A stretch of DNA of 64,000 nt from Phorcus lineatus (lineage: Eukaryota > Mollusca > Gastropoda > Trochida > Trochidae), in contig OV121096.1 in the NCBI GenBank assembly GCA_921293015.1, positions 14,263,000 to 14,326,999 on the forward strand, written 5' to 3'. Positions 1 through 13,639 of this stretch are shown piece after piece. Below the pieces are notes generated by a model that saw only the letters and a list, made by a program, of their open reading frames with translations, had not been told where the DNA came from and made no database searches. A program made the position numbers and the translations under genes. Numbering within the stretch: position 1 is the stretch's first letter; each line of letters starts with the position of its first letter.

Positions 1-2540
1 TGTCGCTCCTCTCTTCATTTTAAAAGGGAGTCCTAAGATGATAACCAACGGTCAGACAGGCCCTCAGATGTCACGCAACCGGAAGTTATTGTCACTGTCG
101 AAAGAAGAATTTTAGTTTACTGCCGTGTGGAAGTGTCTGAACAGTCTTAGAAATCCAAGATATCAGTTGGAAGCGTTGAAATAATCATTGGTATGTCAAG
201 GGTATCTGCAAGATTGGTACCCAGAAACCTCAGAGCACAAGATCGGCAACCCGAAAATAAGTGTCATCGAAAGCCTTAAAGATAATAATTGTATTGAGAT
301 GAAAGGTTATCGTATTGACAATTAAAAGTAAAACATTGGTTATGCCAGTTTGTGTTATATTGTTGCAAAACTTATTGACCCCCCACCCCCCAACCACCCC
401 CCCCCCCCCCCCCCCCCCCCACCCCTTTCTCCCCCATCGCACATCTTACATTTGAACATGCGAGTTTTTCTGCCGAATTAGCTCAGACCCGGTCATTATT
501 AAATACAAACTACAGTGTGTTTACGGTTATATGGGCAGGGTGTCTGTGCAAGGGGGTGAGAGTACCTCCATCTCCCTGAAGATAACCCTCAAGCAACCTT
601 CAGCAGTCTGCATTTATCTACACACCCCTCTCTATAGGTGACATTTCATAGTGGTACAGTTACAGGCCCCGCTTAATAGAAAACTTATTCATCAACATGC
701 GCGGGGAGATGTATGTGTCAAGTCGAGAGATGCACTCATTCCAATGGACTGTTTATCTACAGATACGTGATGATTGTAATTCTTTGTGCAATATTGTAGT
801 TTGAGATGTGATAACATTTGCGCTATTTTCGTTGTATATTTGCTCTAGAAGGAACACAGTCTATATAAAGATAACAATTTGCAGTCAGGGTTTAGACGCC
901 ATACCTGTTTTAGTGAATTGATCATAACTTTGTCGTGGTATAAGTGGATTTTAGCTAACCACATTTTAGCCAATTAAAGCCTAGTCACGATTGTTGGCAG
1001 AGCGTCGCGTATGTTACTATCAGATAAAGTATCCACAACATTTTCATTTCGTAATTTGCGCTAAATAAGGTATTTGAAGAGCATTTACAATATGTACTTA
1101 AACAACTTGAAATCCCGCTTTCTTTTTCATGTTTATTAGTTTATTCATATAGACAATACATTAAAAATTTTAAAAAAACAGCAAATAATTTTTCGAAAGG
1201 TCATTTGATTTTCAAGATATCAATGTTCAAAGTGGGTACATTTTTGCCTTACGCGTCGTAAAAATGCACTTTTACGGATAAACGAGTCGAATAGCGAATA
1301 TGAATATTGATACTACATTGTATTATTGTATGACCTTTTAATATACTAAGATTCAATACACTATAAAGACTTTTAAAAGGTGATTTCGTCACATTTAAAT
1401 TTTGGATAACCTTTGAAATTCAATTGAATGTAATAAGCGTCGAAACGAACCAAATACCAGTTTGTGCTTGTTAGGCGATCATCTCGGATATTCGGTACAT
1501 CGGCATTCATAAGCTTCATTGTCACTCGATAGATCAGGTTCATACAGGTAAGGTCGGGAACATCCGCTGGGACCAAACGTGTCCGAATAACAAGACAGGC
1601 ACTCCATTGAGACCGAAAGCTCGCTGCTGAACTCCGATTCGGACAACATGACAAAAGTTTTTGGAGTTGAATATGGCTGGAATTAATTACGGTGTAACTG
1701 CTTACAGCATACATGATATAAAACTTTATCATTGTCTTTACATAAGAAAATTAAATCAACTGTATTTCCGAGAAGTTATTCCTGTCCATAATATTTGTTT
1801 GATGTCTAAACACAAGACAAACTAGCTTTGGTCCGTCTATACAACGCGGGTTCATAGACGGGATGATTTCGGAAACACGGTGGCATTTTCGGAAATTAAA
1901 CTATAAATACACATGCTTACAACAAAAAAAGCTTATCATTTCTTTTTTACAAATGTTTCCATACTATGCTTAATAAGTTGCATTACTTGATAGATGTTTT
2001 AAAAAGTGTTGTTAGTGAAAAAACGTGAATGTGCGAATCAACAATGTAAACAATAACAGAGCGCATGACTGGTCATGGCGATATGTCGTGGCAGGCTGTG
2101 ATTGGCTAATCAAACAGTTTGCTGTGCGTTTTAACGAGGGTTGTTTTTAAATGCATTTAAGTCGTTTTCTGGTTAATTTGAACTAAGTCAAGTATATAAG
2201 TTTGTTCTTAATTGTTTTAAGAACCATTTCTGTGAAACCCAACACCCTTGTGGTTATATGATATTTAAGAAAGAGGATATTTTCTGGATAGGGACATTTC
2301 TTTGTGATATTCACGACGTTTCGGAGTATATGCTTAAAGTTAACATAACCACAAACATAGTTCACAATTTTCTTTGAAATATATGAATGTCTGATTACAA
2401 TGATTTATGGTAACTTGTATAGATGAAAGTGATAGATTCTGTGAAAATGAGTTAGAAAAGAGCACACCCGAATTATGTACATCGCCCTCTGCTCCTACCA
2501 AAATGCTTCCTTCGCTCTTAAAGATATCCTAAGGTCAGGT
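1..2540. other. No recognisable gene; AT-rich intergenic DNA
   Basis: I see no conserved coding region here. The longest open frame is on the minus strand at 1373-1732 (119 codons); it resembles no family I know and has no obvious splice partners. A TATA-like box lies at 861-870. The rest is ordinary AT-rich sequence with one poly-C tract. Confidence 0.5.
379..434. repeat. Poly-C tract
   Basis: C-rich low-complexity tract containing an uninterrupted run of 24 C at 397-420. Runs of this kind are unstable and often mis-sequenced, so the true length is uncertain. The glycine-rich minus-strand reading frame across it is an artefact. Confidence 0.9.
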
Positions 2541-2542
2541 CA

Positions 2543-2930
2543 TAATAGTTTGGCAAAGAATCACAGTAGTATTTATTCAATATTACATTGGTAAAGTATC
2601 AAATTAGTTTGTAGTCAACAGTACATTGGCATAGAATCAAAATAGTTTGTACTGAAAGGTACATAGGCAAACAATCAAAATAGTTTGTACCGAATAGTGT
2701 ATTGACATACATAGAATCAAATCATTTTGTACTCAATAGCACATTGACATTAAGTCATAATAGTTTTTACTTAACTGTAAATTGGCATAGAATAAAAATA
2801 GTTTGTACTGAAGAGTTCATTGGCATGGCATCAAATAATGTGTTCTGAACAGTTTGAAGTCAGTTTGTAGTCAAAAGTAGTCAGTTTGTAGTCAACAGTA
2901 CATTAGCATAGAATCAAATTATTTTGATAA
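2543..2930. repeat. Degenerate ~38-bp tandem repeat
   Basis: About nine diverged copies of a unit of roughly 38 bp, recognisable by AGTTTGTACTGAA, TACATTGGCATA and GAATCAAAAT in order. It directly abuts the 36-bp satellite that follows, but the unit is unrelated. No coding potential. Confidence 0.75.
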
Positions 2931-2934
2931 AGCT

Positions 2935-5150
2935 ACACTAGAGCTTGGAGACCAGTGTTGAGATAAAGCTACATTAGAGCTTGGAGACCAGTGTTGAGAT
3001 AAAGCTACACTAGAGCTTCGAGACCAGTGTTGAGATTAAGCTACATTAGAGCTTCGAGACCAGTGTTGAGGTAAAGCTACACTAGAGCTTTTAAACCAGT
3101 GTTGAGATTAAGCTACATTAGAGATTGGAGACCAGTGTTGAGATAAAGCTACACTAGAGCTTGGAGACCAGTGTTGAGATAAAGCTACACTAGAGATTGG
3201 AGACCAGTGTTGAGATAAAGCTACACTAGAGATTAGAGACCAGTGTTGAGATAAAGCTACACTAGAGCTTGGAGACCAGTGTTGAGATAAAGCTACACTA
3301 GAGATTAGAGACCAGTGTTGAGATAAAGCTACACTAGAGAATGGAGACCAGTGTTGAGATAAAGCTACACTAGAGATTAGAGACCAGTGTTGAGATAAAG
3401 CTACACTAGAGATTGGAGACCAGTGTTGAGATTAAGCTACATTAGAGCTTGGAGACCAGTGTTGAGATAAAGCTACATTAGAGCTTCGAGACCAGTGTTG
3501 AGATAAAGCTACACTAGAGCTTTTAGACCAGTATAAAGATAAAGCTACACTAGAGCTTGGAGACCAGTGTTGAGATAAAGCTACACTAGAGCTCGGAGAC
3601 CAGTGTTGAGATTAAGCTACATTAGAGCTTTTAGACCAGTGTTGAGATAAAGCTACATTAGAGCTTGGAGACCAGTGTTGAGATAAAGCTACCAACAGAG
3701 TTTGGAGACCAGTGTTGAGATAAAGCAACACTAGAGCTTTTAGACCAGTGTTGAGATAAAGCTACACTAGAGCTTGGAGACCAGTGTTGAAATAAAGCTA
3801 CCAACAGAGCTTGGAGACCAGTGTTGAGATAAAGCAACATTAGAGCTTGGAGACCAGTGTTGAGATAAAGCTACACTAGAGATTGGAGACCAGTGTTGAG
3901 ATAAAGCTACACTAGAGATTAGAGACCAGTGTTGAGATAAAGCTACACTAGAGCTTGGAGACCAGTGTTGAGATAAAGCTACACTAGAGCTTGGAGACCA
4001 GTGTTGAAATAAAGCTACACTAGAGATTAGTGTTAGAGACCAGTGTTGAGATAAAGCTACACTAGAGATTGGAGACCAGTGTTGAGGTAAAGCTACACTA
4101 GAGCTTTTAGACCAGTGTTGAGATTAAGCTACATAAGAGATTGGAGACCAGTGTTGAGATAAAGCTACACTAGAGCTTGGAGACCAGTGTTGAGATAAAG
4201 CTACACTAGAGATTAGAGACCAGTGTTGAGATAAAGCTACCAACAGAGCTTTTAGACCAGTGTTGAGATAAAGCAACATTAGAGCTTGGAGACCAGTGTT
4301 GAGATAAAGCTACACTAGAGATTGGAGACCAGTGTTGAGATAAAGCTACACTAGAGATTAGAGACCAGTGTTGAGATAAAGCTACACTAGAGCTTGGAGA
4401 CCAGTGTTGAAATAAAGCTACACTAGAGATTAGTGTTAGAGACCAGTGTTGAGATAAAGCTACACTAGAGATTAGAGACCAGTGTTGAGATAAAGCTACA
4501 CTAGAGATTGGAGACCAGTGTTGAGGTAAAGCTACACTAGAGCTTTTAGACCAGTGTTGAGATTAAGCTACATAAGAGATTGGAGACCAGTGTTGAGATA
4601 AAGCTACACTAGAGCTTTTAGACCAGTGTTGAGATTAAGCTACATTAGAGATTGGAGACCAGTGTTGAGGTAAAGCTACACTAGAGCTTTTAAACCAGTG
4701 TTGAGATTAAGCTACATTAGAGATTGGAGACCAGTGTTGAGATAAAGCTACACTAGAGCTTGGAGACCAGTGTTGAGATTAAGCTACATTAGAGATTAGT
4801 GACCAGTGTTGAGATAAAGCTACACTAGAGCTTTTAAACCAGTGTTGAGATTAAGCTACATTAGAGATTGGAGACCAGTGTTGAGATAAAGCTACACTAG
4901 AGCTTGGAGACCAGTGTTGAGATAAAGCTACACTAGAGATTAGTGACCAGTGTTGAGATAAAGCTACACTAGAGCTTTTAGACCAGTGTTGAGATTAAGC
5001 TACATTAGAGATTGGAGACCAGTGTTGAGATAAAGCAACACTAGAGCTTTAAGACCAGTGTTGAGATTAAGCTACACTTAAGCTTGGAGACCAGTGTGGA
5101 GATTAAGCTACACTAGAGCTTTGAGACCAATTCTGTAGGATAGCTACATG
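2935..5150. repeat. 36-bp tandem satellite, about 61 copies
   Basis: Contiguous array of a 36-bp unit that reads GATAAAGCTACACTAGAGC, then TTGGAGACCAGTGTTGA. Variants recur in mixed order (TTGG, TTTT or TTCG after GAGC; CACTAG or CATTAG or CCAACAG), the pattern left by repeated unequal exchange. There are no unique spacers, so this is not a CRISPR. Because 36 is a multiple of 3, frames stay open across many units; these are artefacts. Confidence 0.95.
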
Positions 5151-5722
5151 AGACTTGAGAGATCCATGTTCAGTTACAGCTACACTAGAACTTAGAGACC
5201 CATATCCAGGTACAGCTACACTTGAACTTGAGGACCATATTTTAGGTAAAGCTACACTAGAAATTAGAGACATGCGTCCAGGTACAGCTACACTAGAACT
5301 TGGGGACCATTGTTTAGGTAAAGATACACTAAAAATTAGAGACATGCGTCCAGGTACAGCTACACTAGAACTTGGGGACCATTGTTTAGGTAAAGATACA
5401 CTAAAAATTAGAGACATGCGTCCAGGTACAGCTACACTAGAACCTGGGGACCATTGTTTAGGTAAAGATACACTAAAAATTAGAGACATGCGTCCAGGTA
5501 CAGCTACACTAGAACTTGGGGACCATTGTTTAGGTAAAGATACACTTAAAATTAGAGACATGCGTCCAGGTACAGCTTCACTAGAACTTGGGGACCATTG
5601 TTTAGGTAAAGATACACTAAAAATTAGAGACATGCGTCCAGGTACAGCTACACTAGAACTTGGGGACCATTGTTTAGGTAAAGATACACTAAAAATTAGA
5701 GACATGCGTCCAGGTACAGCAG
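5151..5722. repeat. 72-bp higher-order form of the 36-bp satellite
   Basis: The array end is a diverged version of the 36-bp unit. From 5269 it becomes a clean 72-bp dimer: GACATGCGTCCAGGTACAGC begins at 5269, 5341, 5413, 5485, 5557, 5629 and 5701. One half keeps GCTACACTAGAACTTGG and the other reads GATACACTAAAAATTAG. The two halves differ from each other much more than successive dimers do, so the dimer was amplified as a unit. Both strands are open for 200 or more codons with a 24-residue period; I do not call a gene. Confidence 0.9.
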
Positions 5723-8485
5723 CACAGCTTCACTTTACGACGTGCGTCTGTCATTTTGCAACGAAAATCAAAAGGTTCGAAATATAGTCGCAAATCGTTT
5801 GATTGGATAATTAACATAAAATAATTTTTCTATATCTTTACTTTCTATTTCAAACGGTACGAAATTTTAAAAACCCTGTTAAATTCAAATGCAAAATTTG
5901 AAATTGTGTCATTCGAAAACTGAACCAAACAGCATATTACAGAACGGATTTCAGAGAGTCTTTATTTTCGCTTACAGATATAGGGAAGCGACTTCTAGTA
6001 AACTCTTTATGATGAGGCGTAGTTGACTACAGGTGCTGAATATGGACGGAGAAGATCTACATATATACTTCTAAAGTAAACTTTTGATGTCAGTGTATTG
6101 TATATGCTTTACTGATAAAACTGTTTTGTGACCCTAAAGGTTGCTTAATTTGTACAAACATTCTTTTTCTAATATACTGCATATTTGCGTAATGTTGTCT
6201 TTTCAGTTGATGTTTTTTGTCAGAATTTAAATCTCGCAAAACATCTTACTCATAAAAAATAGTATCGTCCGTGATTTAACTGAAAATGTTGTTGGTTAAA
6301 CCAAGCTTCGCAACAAAGGAGACATGGTCTAATTAAAACTGTCGCTCTTATCTCCTGACCTTTTCATTGGTATAATGTGATATGATGTAGATAGCACCGA
6401 TAAAAATGTTTTATTCGTTTGTTCAACATATGTAATCATTTGTGACACGTACAAAGCATTGCTATATAGCGTCTATAATGTTTATAGCTATATCTGCATT
6501 TATACAACAATTGATCATCACCAGTGGCCGATCAATGAAACCATAAGACTGATTGAAGTAAGGTACCCATGAGAACAGAATGTGGATTCAAAATCAGCCT
6601 GTCTCAGCCAATAAGAAGCGAGGCTGGAAAGACATTGGCAACTTTTGAACTGACATACAAAACATCACATCTAACCTGTGTATCTCGGAATACCAGCTTT
6701 TTCTGAATTAACCCGCGAAAATCCGAGCTTGTATTACGCAAAGTCGTCGTGCGTTTGTTAACTATCATGCCAAATACGCTTATGTTTGGTCGGAAATTAA
6801 GGCCACGGTCAAGGTCGTCTAACACCTTATAGAGCCATGCTCAGATCGGTATCGTCCCATAAGACAGAATTCCCAAAAGACAGAAAGCTTAAAACAACAC
6901 TTTTCATGGTTGACTAATCTTGTGTAACATGGGCTCAACCCTTTGGAAATATTGGAACGGCCCAGATAAATAAAGACAGAACTCCCAAAAGACACCATTA
7001 GGATACAACATTTGTTTTTTTTCACTCGATGGATGATAATAACATATAAATTAACTTTATAACATGAAGCACCATTTTATTCAATTCACATAGGGTCTCT
7101 GTTAACACATATATGGGTTATTTTAAAAATTGGTAGCATTTTCTGCCCAATTAAATTTTTTGTAAATTACTTATTTTAAAAAGGTTATTTTAGGAAGCAA
7201 ACAATAATACTTGTCATTTGGAAAGTTTTGATACAATCTGCTTTAGGGTCAAAATCTGGACAGAGAATATATGTTCACAAAATCTGTGTAAATTAAGATA
7301 TTAAAAATATATAAAAAATTGATAATTAGAGATCATTTATGTTAACAGTGCAGTTGATGTTTCATTAATTAAGAAAAACACCCTCTACAATTTGTAATGT
7401 GTCCTGTAATAGTGATAGGATATGAAATAAAGAGATTCAGCAAATTTTGTAGAAATAAGACACCGATTCGTCAACCTTAATTGTCCAAACGCAGCGAGGT
7501 ACGAGGGACAAGTTTCGATCTGATTTCAATGAAATTAAATTAGGGTTATGTCTTGACGTAGAGGTCGGTTATTATGCAAGAAGTTTTTCATTTTCTGAGT
7601 CTTTGATGTTCAAAATGTCCGTGTTTAGACAGAGATGCTTTTCTCATAACTATTATTCTTATGCATATCTATCAACACTTTAAAGCTTTTACTTAACTAT
7701 TTTCACTCTGTGTCGATATGAATCGAAGGAAAAGAGAACGAGGTGTATAAAGTTATGTTTTTACACATGGTTCACTTAAAGCGTATGGACTTTCACGTCA
7801 CGTGTCCTCTTGTCGTGTCACTCGACCAGCTGACCCCGTTAACTACACAGTTCAAGAATTAATGAAGCTGTTCAGATAGAATCCACAATTGATGCTGTTT
7901 CACATTAGAGCCACTTCATGTCCTTCTGGCACGAAGGACAATGCGGGTGCCTCCAATAATATGGGCCAGCCAAGACCACGTACTAAGAAACATAACTAAT
8001 TCAAATGGCGTGTTCACGGGTTGCAGAAAGAAAAATAATATTTCTTGATTGTCTATATAGCCTATGAACACCACGGCGAAATGATATTAAACAAGTGATA
8101 AAGATCGCTTAATGCCGACGACAGAGAGAAAAAATGCAACTAATGACTCAACATCTATGGAGTGAAAGGCATTTGATGTGCGCAGTGTGTGAGAACACTC
8201 CAGGCAATGCTGAGTTATGACGTAGAAAGGTGATTGTGGTGGAGCGGGTCGGCAAGCCGATACCAGCTGATAGCTTTGCATTACTTGCAGTCAGTGAGGT
8301 GTGACCACTTGTAGGTACGTATAGATATGTACCCTAGATATGGCAATGTATCTACAACAAAGAAATAAAACTGCTCGGGCGTCTCAAAGCAAGAGCTAAA
8401 GATTCTGCAAAATCACGCTTGTAGATACCCTACAATAGGCTCAATTTAATATTTATGATAATGAGGATTATGATGATTACAAAAT

Positions 8486-8590
8486 AACAACAGCAGCAGC
8501 AACATGAACAATAATAACAAATATACAACAACAACTACTACTTATACTACTAATACTACTACTAATAATGATAATGATAACGCATAGCAA
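8486..8590. repeat. Trinucleotide-rich low-complexity tract
   Basis: Runs of CAG, AAC, ACT and AAT triplets in succession (CAACAGCAGCAGCAAC, then ACAACAACTACTACTTA, then ACTACTACTAATAATGATA). Interrupted microsatellite with no coding context. Confidence 0.8.
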
Positions 8591-9734
8591 TCATATATAA
8601 CATGATTACTCGTGTCTCCTTTAAATCCTGAAAGCGTAATGTACTATCAACCTACAGATCCATACTAAGGATGGTATATGAAATTTAGAAATATTCTTGT
8701 AATTTCATGTTTAATGTAGCAGTTTATAGAAACCAAATGATTCTTATTGAACAAGTTTCAAATTGAAATTCCGAAACACTAATAACATGATTGTAGAAAA
8801 AATTGCATACACGGAATCAAGGTCTTAGCTTTGGTATACTTTACTCTATATAAATGAATATGCAGTCACAATATATTTGAGATATGAATGGACATATAAA
8901 ATTTCATTCCATCATTCCCCCTTTATCAGTTCCTTCATTTAGCCATTCATTATGCCACTTCTACTTTACACATTGCGACAGATATCAGTAAACAATAGTA
9001 TAAGCATTGTTTTCAATTGAAAGTTATAAGAGTAGCCTATTTTACATCTTAATTTGCCGATTACGTAATCCATTTCTTTAAAATATAATTTCTTTTTCAC
9101 GGTCTCTTATTCCACCTAACTTATTTTAATGCTTTTACCTTTCCGCGTTTCTTACGAGCGACATACTTTTAAAATATTCTGTCATATGATCACTTAGTAT
9201 ATTTTGACGAGGTTTTATCATTATAACCAATTTAAGTGTTGAATATTCAGTCATGCAATTAAATAAAGAAAGAAAAAACTGTTTGACACAGGACATAATG
9301 AATAGCAAAAGTTGCCACGGTTATTAGAGTCCATCTTTAAATGCGTCTCTATGGTAGGTGTGATATGACTCATTTTTATATATTTTCTTTCATATTCTTT
9401 CATTCATTTTCTAAATATACATTGCTAAAAGAGTTAAGTATCGGTGTGATTTTTTTATGGACTGAATTTCAACGGAAACACCGACAGTCTACAGAGGATA
9501 TTGTTACAAAATAACCATTGACAGCTTTTCGTATATAAGTGATGTATATTTAAGGTGAGCACAAGAGTAACAAGACTCACGTCGGTACAATGGAATTGAC
9601 CAAAATCATGTATTTCAACATTTATAAAACAAAAACGTTACACTTTTTAAAATGAAATTTCGGAATCATTACCCAGTTTGGTCCCATTCATGTAAATTGG
9701 TATTTCAATCAGAGGATATTACTGGCCATCGCAT

Positions 9735-10021
9735 CTATGTAACAACATTCTCCTCAGGATCTTGGATCAGAGATCGGGAACGATTTGACCAAGCATTAGC
9801 ATCCATAAGGAGAAGTCTTGCGGCAAGCCTGTGGTCATCAACATGATAGATATCGACTGGATCCAGCACCTCAAGGATATAGCGAGCACTTGTAAGAGAA
9901 CTATTTGACACTGTTGGCACAATGTTCTTTGGTATGTACTGATTCCCTTGTAGGGCAATTCAGCTGAACTGAGCCAAATTATCTGCCACCCCAAGGCATC
10001 TGACGATCTCCTTCGTACCAC
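9735..10021 (-). pseudogene. Possible degraded transposase N-terminal HTH fragment
   Basis: On the minus strand the start of an 84-codon frame (MVRRRSSDALGWQIIWL) and, after a frame change, VPTVSNSSLTSARYILEVLD resemble the helix-turn-helix start of Tc1- or ISL2EU-type transposases, where RWQII is followed by a recognition helix of the STVSRIL kind. No DDE domain follows. The match is weak and rests on two short motifs in different frames; it could equally be chance. Confidence 0.25.
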
Positions 10022-12079
10022 TGTTCAATAGTAGTAAATGAAATTAAAGTCCGGAAGATTGAGGATGAATACACACGTTATGACATTGTTCCCTGCAAAT
10101 AACGAAGATCACGAACCTATTTCAGTGTTCATGACGACCGTTCAGTAATAAATGTCACTCTAGTTCAAAATAAGATGAACGTATTTCTCTATTCATAAGG
10201 CGAAAAGTATAGAGTCCTAAAACTTTTATTGATATCCAAATGTGAATATTGGAAGTATAACGTTTATGGCTGTGTATTTTGTATATCTAGTTATATAGGT
10301 TATTTGTCTGAGCTGTCTTCCTGATATCTAGAGACGTTGTAATGTGAAGTTCACTATAAAATCAAATAAATGCTCGATCATACGAAGGAAAATCTTACAC
10401 ATATAAGAACACAATGATATGTTGTGAGATAAGAAAACATTTTTGATAATTTCGATCTAGGACTATGGAGTTGGTATAAATATGTTTCACTCTATCTATA
10501 GAAATATACGACTCGATTAGGCCCAAGGATGTAAAGTTCTCAGTTCAGATTAGACTTGGATATTCACTATTACCATAAATGTTTTAAATGTACAACAACA
10601 GAAACAGCAGAAGATATAAACACTCTCAATCGTTGAATAGACACTGACAGCATCTTTATCTGGTTATTGCTCATGGTGGAAGACATTGTGTTGCTCTCCC
10701 CGCATGAACAGTGTGTACGCTGCGGGTCAGTTGCTGCTACCCAGTGCTTATAGAAGAGGAAACTGGAAGTTGACAGTCTTTTTTAAAGCCGTTCATTTCT
10801 GTCCTTACAATTGTAGAACTACATCCTTCTAAATTTTCAGTTAAGACAAACCATTGAAATTGTATATGAATTTTTAATATCAAGGAGTGTGGTTGGGTTA
10901 ACAAATAGATTTTCGTGTCGATTGTAAAGAAATTTTCCCAATCTGGCCATATGTTGTTTACTTAATAAGAGCGTTGAAGTTGAATGGGTGACGTGTGAGA
11001 CATGTAGTCCGTTGAAAATAGAGCTCTTAAATGTATTCTTGATCCACTCGTTCAACTTGTGATTATGTAAAACTGATGAAACGTGATAGAAACGTTGCAT
11101 TACAAAACAGAATTATCAGATTCGTTATAGAAAGTAAAAAAACAATGTTAGAGAGCTATCTGCTCTGCTCTGTGTCAAGACATCAGCGAAAGATGTCGGC
11201 AAAACTACCACGTGGTATCCTAGCTCTCAGTGTGTATGTAAACTGGCAGATATAACCGACCACCAACACCCTTCTAGTTCCATTTTTGTCCATTTTGTGA
11301 AAAATATCATTGAAGACAAAAACATTTCCTGAAAGACTGCTCGATATACTATATTATATAAAAAAGCAAATGCAGAAGAAAAGTTGACGAAACCCCACAT
11401 AAGAACCTGATAGCTCTACATACAGCTGCATGCCAAAAGTTTGTTCACATACCTGAATATACTAGTGCAAATATCATGTAATTTGAGATGCCTTTGAGGT
11501 ATCGTAGCGTTGCGAAAAAGAAACGTATAACATTGAATTTTCAATACACATATGCAGATTCATTCTTCTTTAAGGCAAATGTTTATCGTACCCCACAATT
11601 ACCCGCAACAGTTTTGGCAGGTCATTGAAGTGACCAGGGGTCAAAGTTCCAAAAACACTAATTTTCATTTTTCTCCATAAAATCCTTTCTGATTTATCAA
11701 CTTCTTTAAGAATTAGTCACGTTTGTTTCTTAGCACAAAGTATATTATGTATTGATTATGTTGGTTTTAATCTCAGAGAGTCGATATGGAACATTTTATT
11801 CGACATTTAACGAAATCGAATTTCGAAAATGTGACCCCTTCTGTCTATATCAATATGCCAAAATTCGAATTTTTGCACGAGTGACCAGACAATGCCAAAA
11901 TGAGTTCAAGAATGGCTATTTCACACTTTGACAGTGGGTGATCCATTGTTAGTCTTGCTGAAGTTATTCAAATTACATGATATTTGCACTACGATTCAGT
12001 GATAAGTGAACAAACTTTCGGTATGCAGCTGTACACAAAGTCATACCTGTATTGGCTATTATGAAGACAGGGCTTAGCA

Positions 12080-12540
12080 TCACTATTCTTCAAGACATAC
12101 GCTTCGGAGCATTACTTGAAAACTATATGATTTGGAAACTTCATATATATGGTATGAATATTACCTTTAGACGACTGATGTGTCTTTTTGGGTTAAACAT
12201 GGGTGCCACGAATTTTAGAAATTTAGACCAAACACGGTCAAATTTTATGATTTGTTTCTGTTTAGAGCATTTCTAAAAGGCTATATAACCTAGAAACTTG
12301 TTTGGTATATATAGGGTGCTGATATACCGGGTGCAAAAATTTTGGAAAGTTTTATCAAACACGGCCAAATGTTTTTAATTTCTTTCTTTTTTTGGAGTAT
12401 TTCTAAAACCCGTATAAACTCGAAACTTCAAATTAAGTATATAAATGTTACTTATTTATGGTATTTATATGCCTTTTATGGGTTTAAACTCCAGGGTGAA
12501 ACAATTTACGACATTTTGACGTAAAACGGTCAAGTTTGAA
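12080..12540. repeat. Degenerate long-unit tandem repeat
   Basis: Three diverged copies of a unit of roughly 125-165 bp, marked by AAACACGGTCAAAT (about 12,230), AAACACGGCCAAAT (about 12,357) and AAAACGGTCAAG (about 12,522). GAGCATTTCTAAAA or GAGTATTTCTAAAA and GAAACTT follow at similar distances. The short open frames here are accidental. Confidence 0.55.
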
Positions 12541-13020
12541 GCATGAACCAAGAGGGAGAAATGCACAGTATGGCTGTCAATCATATCGCGATGTAAAAGA
12601 ATGCCAATGAGTGTGCATGGGTTCAAGGTTTTGTCCCTTGAATGTTAACCGACAGTTTATTATTTTTAGCAAAATTGGGGAAATATATATCAAATTTAAC
12701 AAAGTGACGCTTTATAGTCTCGTGTCATACATTGATAAGGCTTAGACGGATAATGCATTCTCCATTACGTATCCAATGCAATATTGGATAAAGCGAGCGA
12801 GAACTGCTACCTCATGCTCACCTATGTGTAAGTTACATTACCTACTGGCAAACAGTGTATACGCATGACCAACATTCTGTGACTATAAGAAGACTGTAAA
12901 CATGTGTAACTACGGAGGCTCAACCAAGCCATATACAATTTTTCACTCTTCATTTTGTTAATCACGACGTTTTGGGGCATCATCGTCTTTGCTGTTTGAC
13001 CGGAGGAAATTTTCCCAAAC

Positions 13021-13100
13021 CTATGTGTGTGTGTGTGTGTAGGTGTGTGAGTGTGTGTATGTGTGTGTGCGTGCGTGCGTGCGCGTGCGTGTGTGTGTGA
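13021..13100. repeat. (GT)n microsatellite
   Basis: Imperfect GT/GC dinucleotide run of about 75 bp (TGTGTGTG, GTGCGTGCGTGCGCGTGCG, TGTGTGTG). Confidence 0.95.
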
Positions 13101-13147
13101 TCGTAGATATGACATAGAAATAAGATTAAAATAGCACTTTTTGCATT

Positions 13148-13260
13148 TTATTTTTCAACATAGTCTCCACTGACATCAATACATTTGGAACAGTGATACT
13201 CCAGCAATTCTTGTAGGACTCGGCATCCTGGGTCTCAAGAAATTTTTAACGGCAGCAATC
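13148..13260 (-). pseudogene. Mariner transposase C-terminal fossil
   Basis: Read on the minus strand, the stretch ends in YHCSKCIDVSGDYVEK followed by a TAA stop at 13,148-13,150. This matches the typical mariner transposase C terminus (KCI-x-x-x-GDYVEK-stop). Upstream in the same frame there is an internal stop, and the catalytic domain is not seen. It is a truncated, inactive remnant. It is not collinear with the two other mariner remnants of the window. Confidence 0.65.
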
Positions 13261-13639
13261 AGGTCGTGTATATATTAACAGACTTGTAAAAGAACGTACA
13301 TGCGAAGGTAAAAGTGATGCCCCTCTGACCTATAACATTGTTTCCTCTTGATTGTGTTAAAACTATATATCAGTAACTTACAGCGTGGACACAATGTGCC
13401 CTCGAAGTCGTTTCTACAAAAATACCTTCATAATAGCATCCCTTTCACTTCATGAGTACCCCGCTTTGACTGCTTTCTCATACCGCGCAAGTTACATTAA
13501 GATCTAATTTGAGTTTAACAAACTGCATGTTGTTTCTTATTCTAAACTCACGTTCAAACGAATGCTTTTTTATTCTATGTTCTTTCTTATTCTTATTCTA
13601 ATAGTGTATATTATTTATTTATTCCAAACACATATCAAC

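Larger units (their letters stand above)
5790..12050. other. No recognisable gene; intergenic
   Basis: About 6 kb of AT-rich DNA. Apart from a trinucleotide-rich stretch at about 8486-8590 and a possible transposase fossil at 9735-10021, I see no domains, spliced exons or RNA genes. A short duplication (CCCAAAAGACA in a similar context at about 6870 and 6985) is the only other local structure. Confidence 0.5.

Noticed and set aside
1373-1732. 119-codon minus-strand frame with several Cys
   Set aside because: No recognisable domain, no splice partners and AT-rich surroundings; not enough to call a gene.
2935-5722. CRISPR-like regular 36-bp repeats
   Set aside because: Units are contiguous with no unique spacers, in a eukaryotic context with introns and LINEs. 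It is a satellite.
5103-5787. Overlapping 200-codon and 210-codon open frames on both strands with a 24-residue repeat
   Set aside because: They follow directly from a 72-bp tandem repeat, a multiple of 3 without stops. No start context, splice sites or known protein repeat support them.
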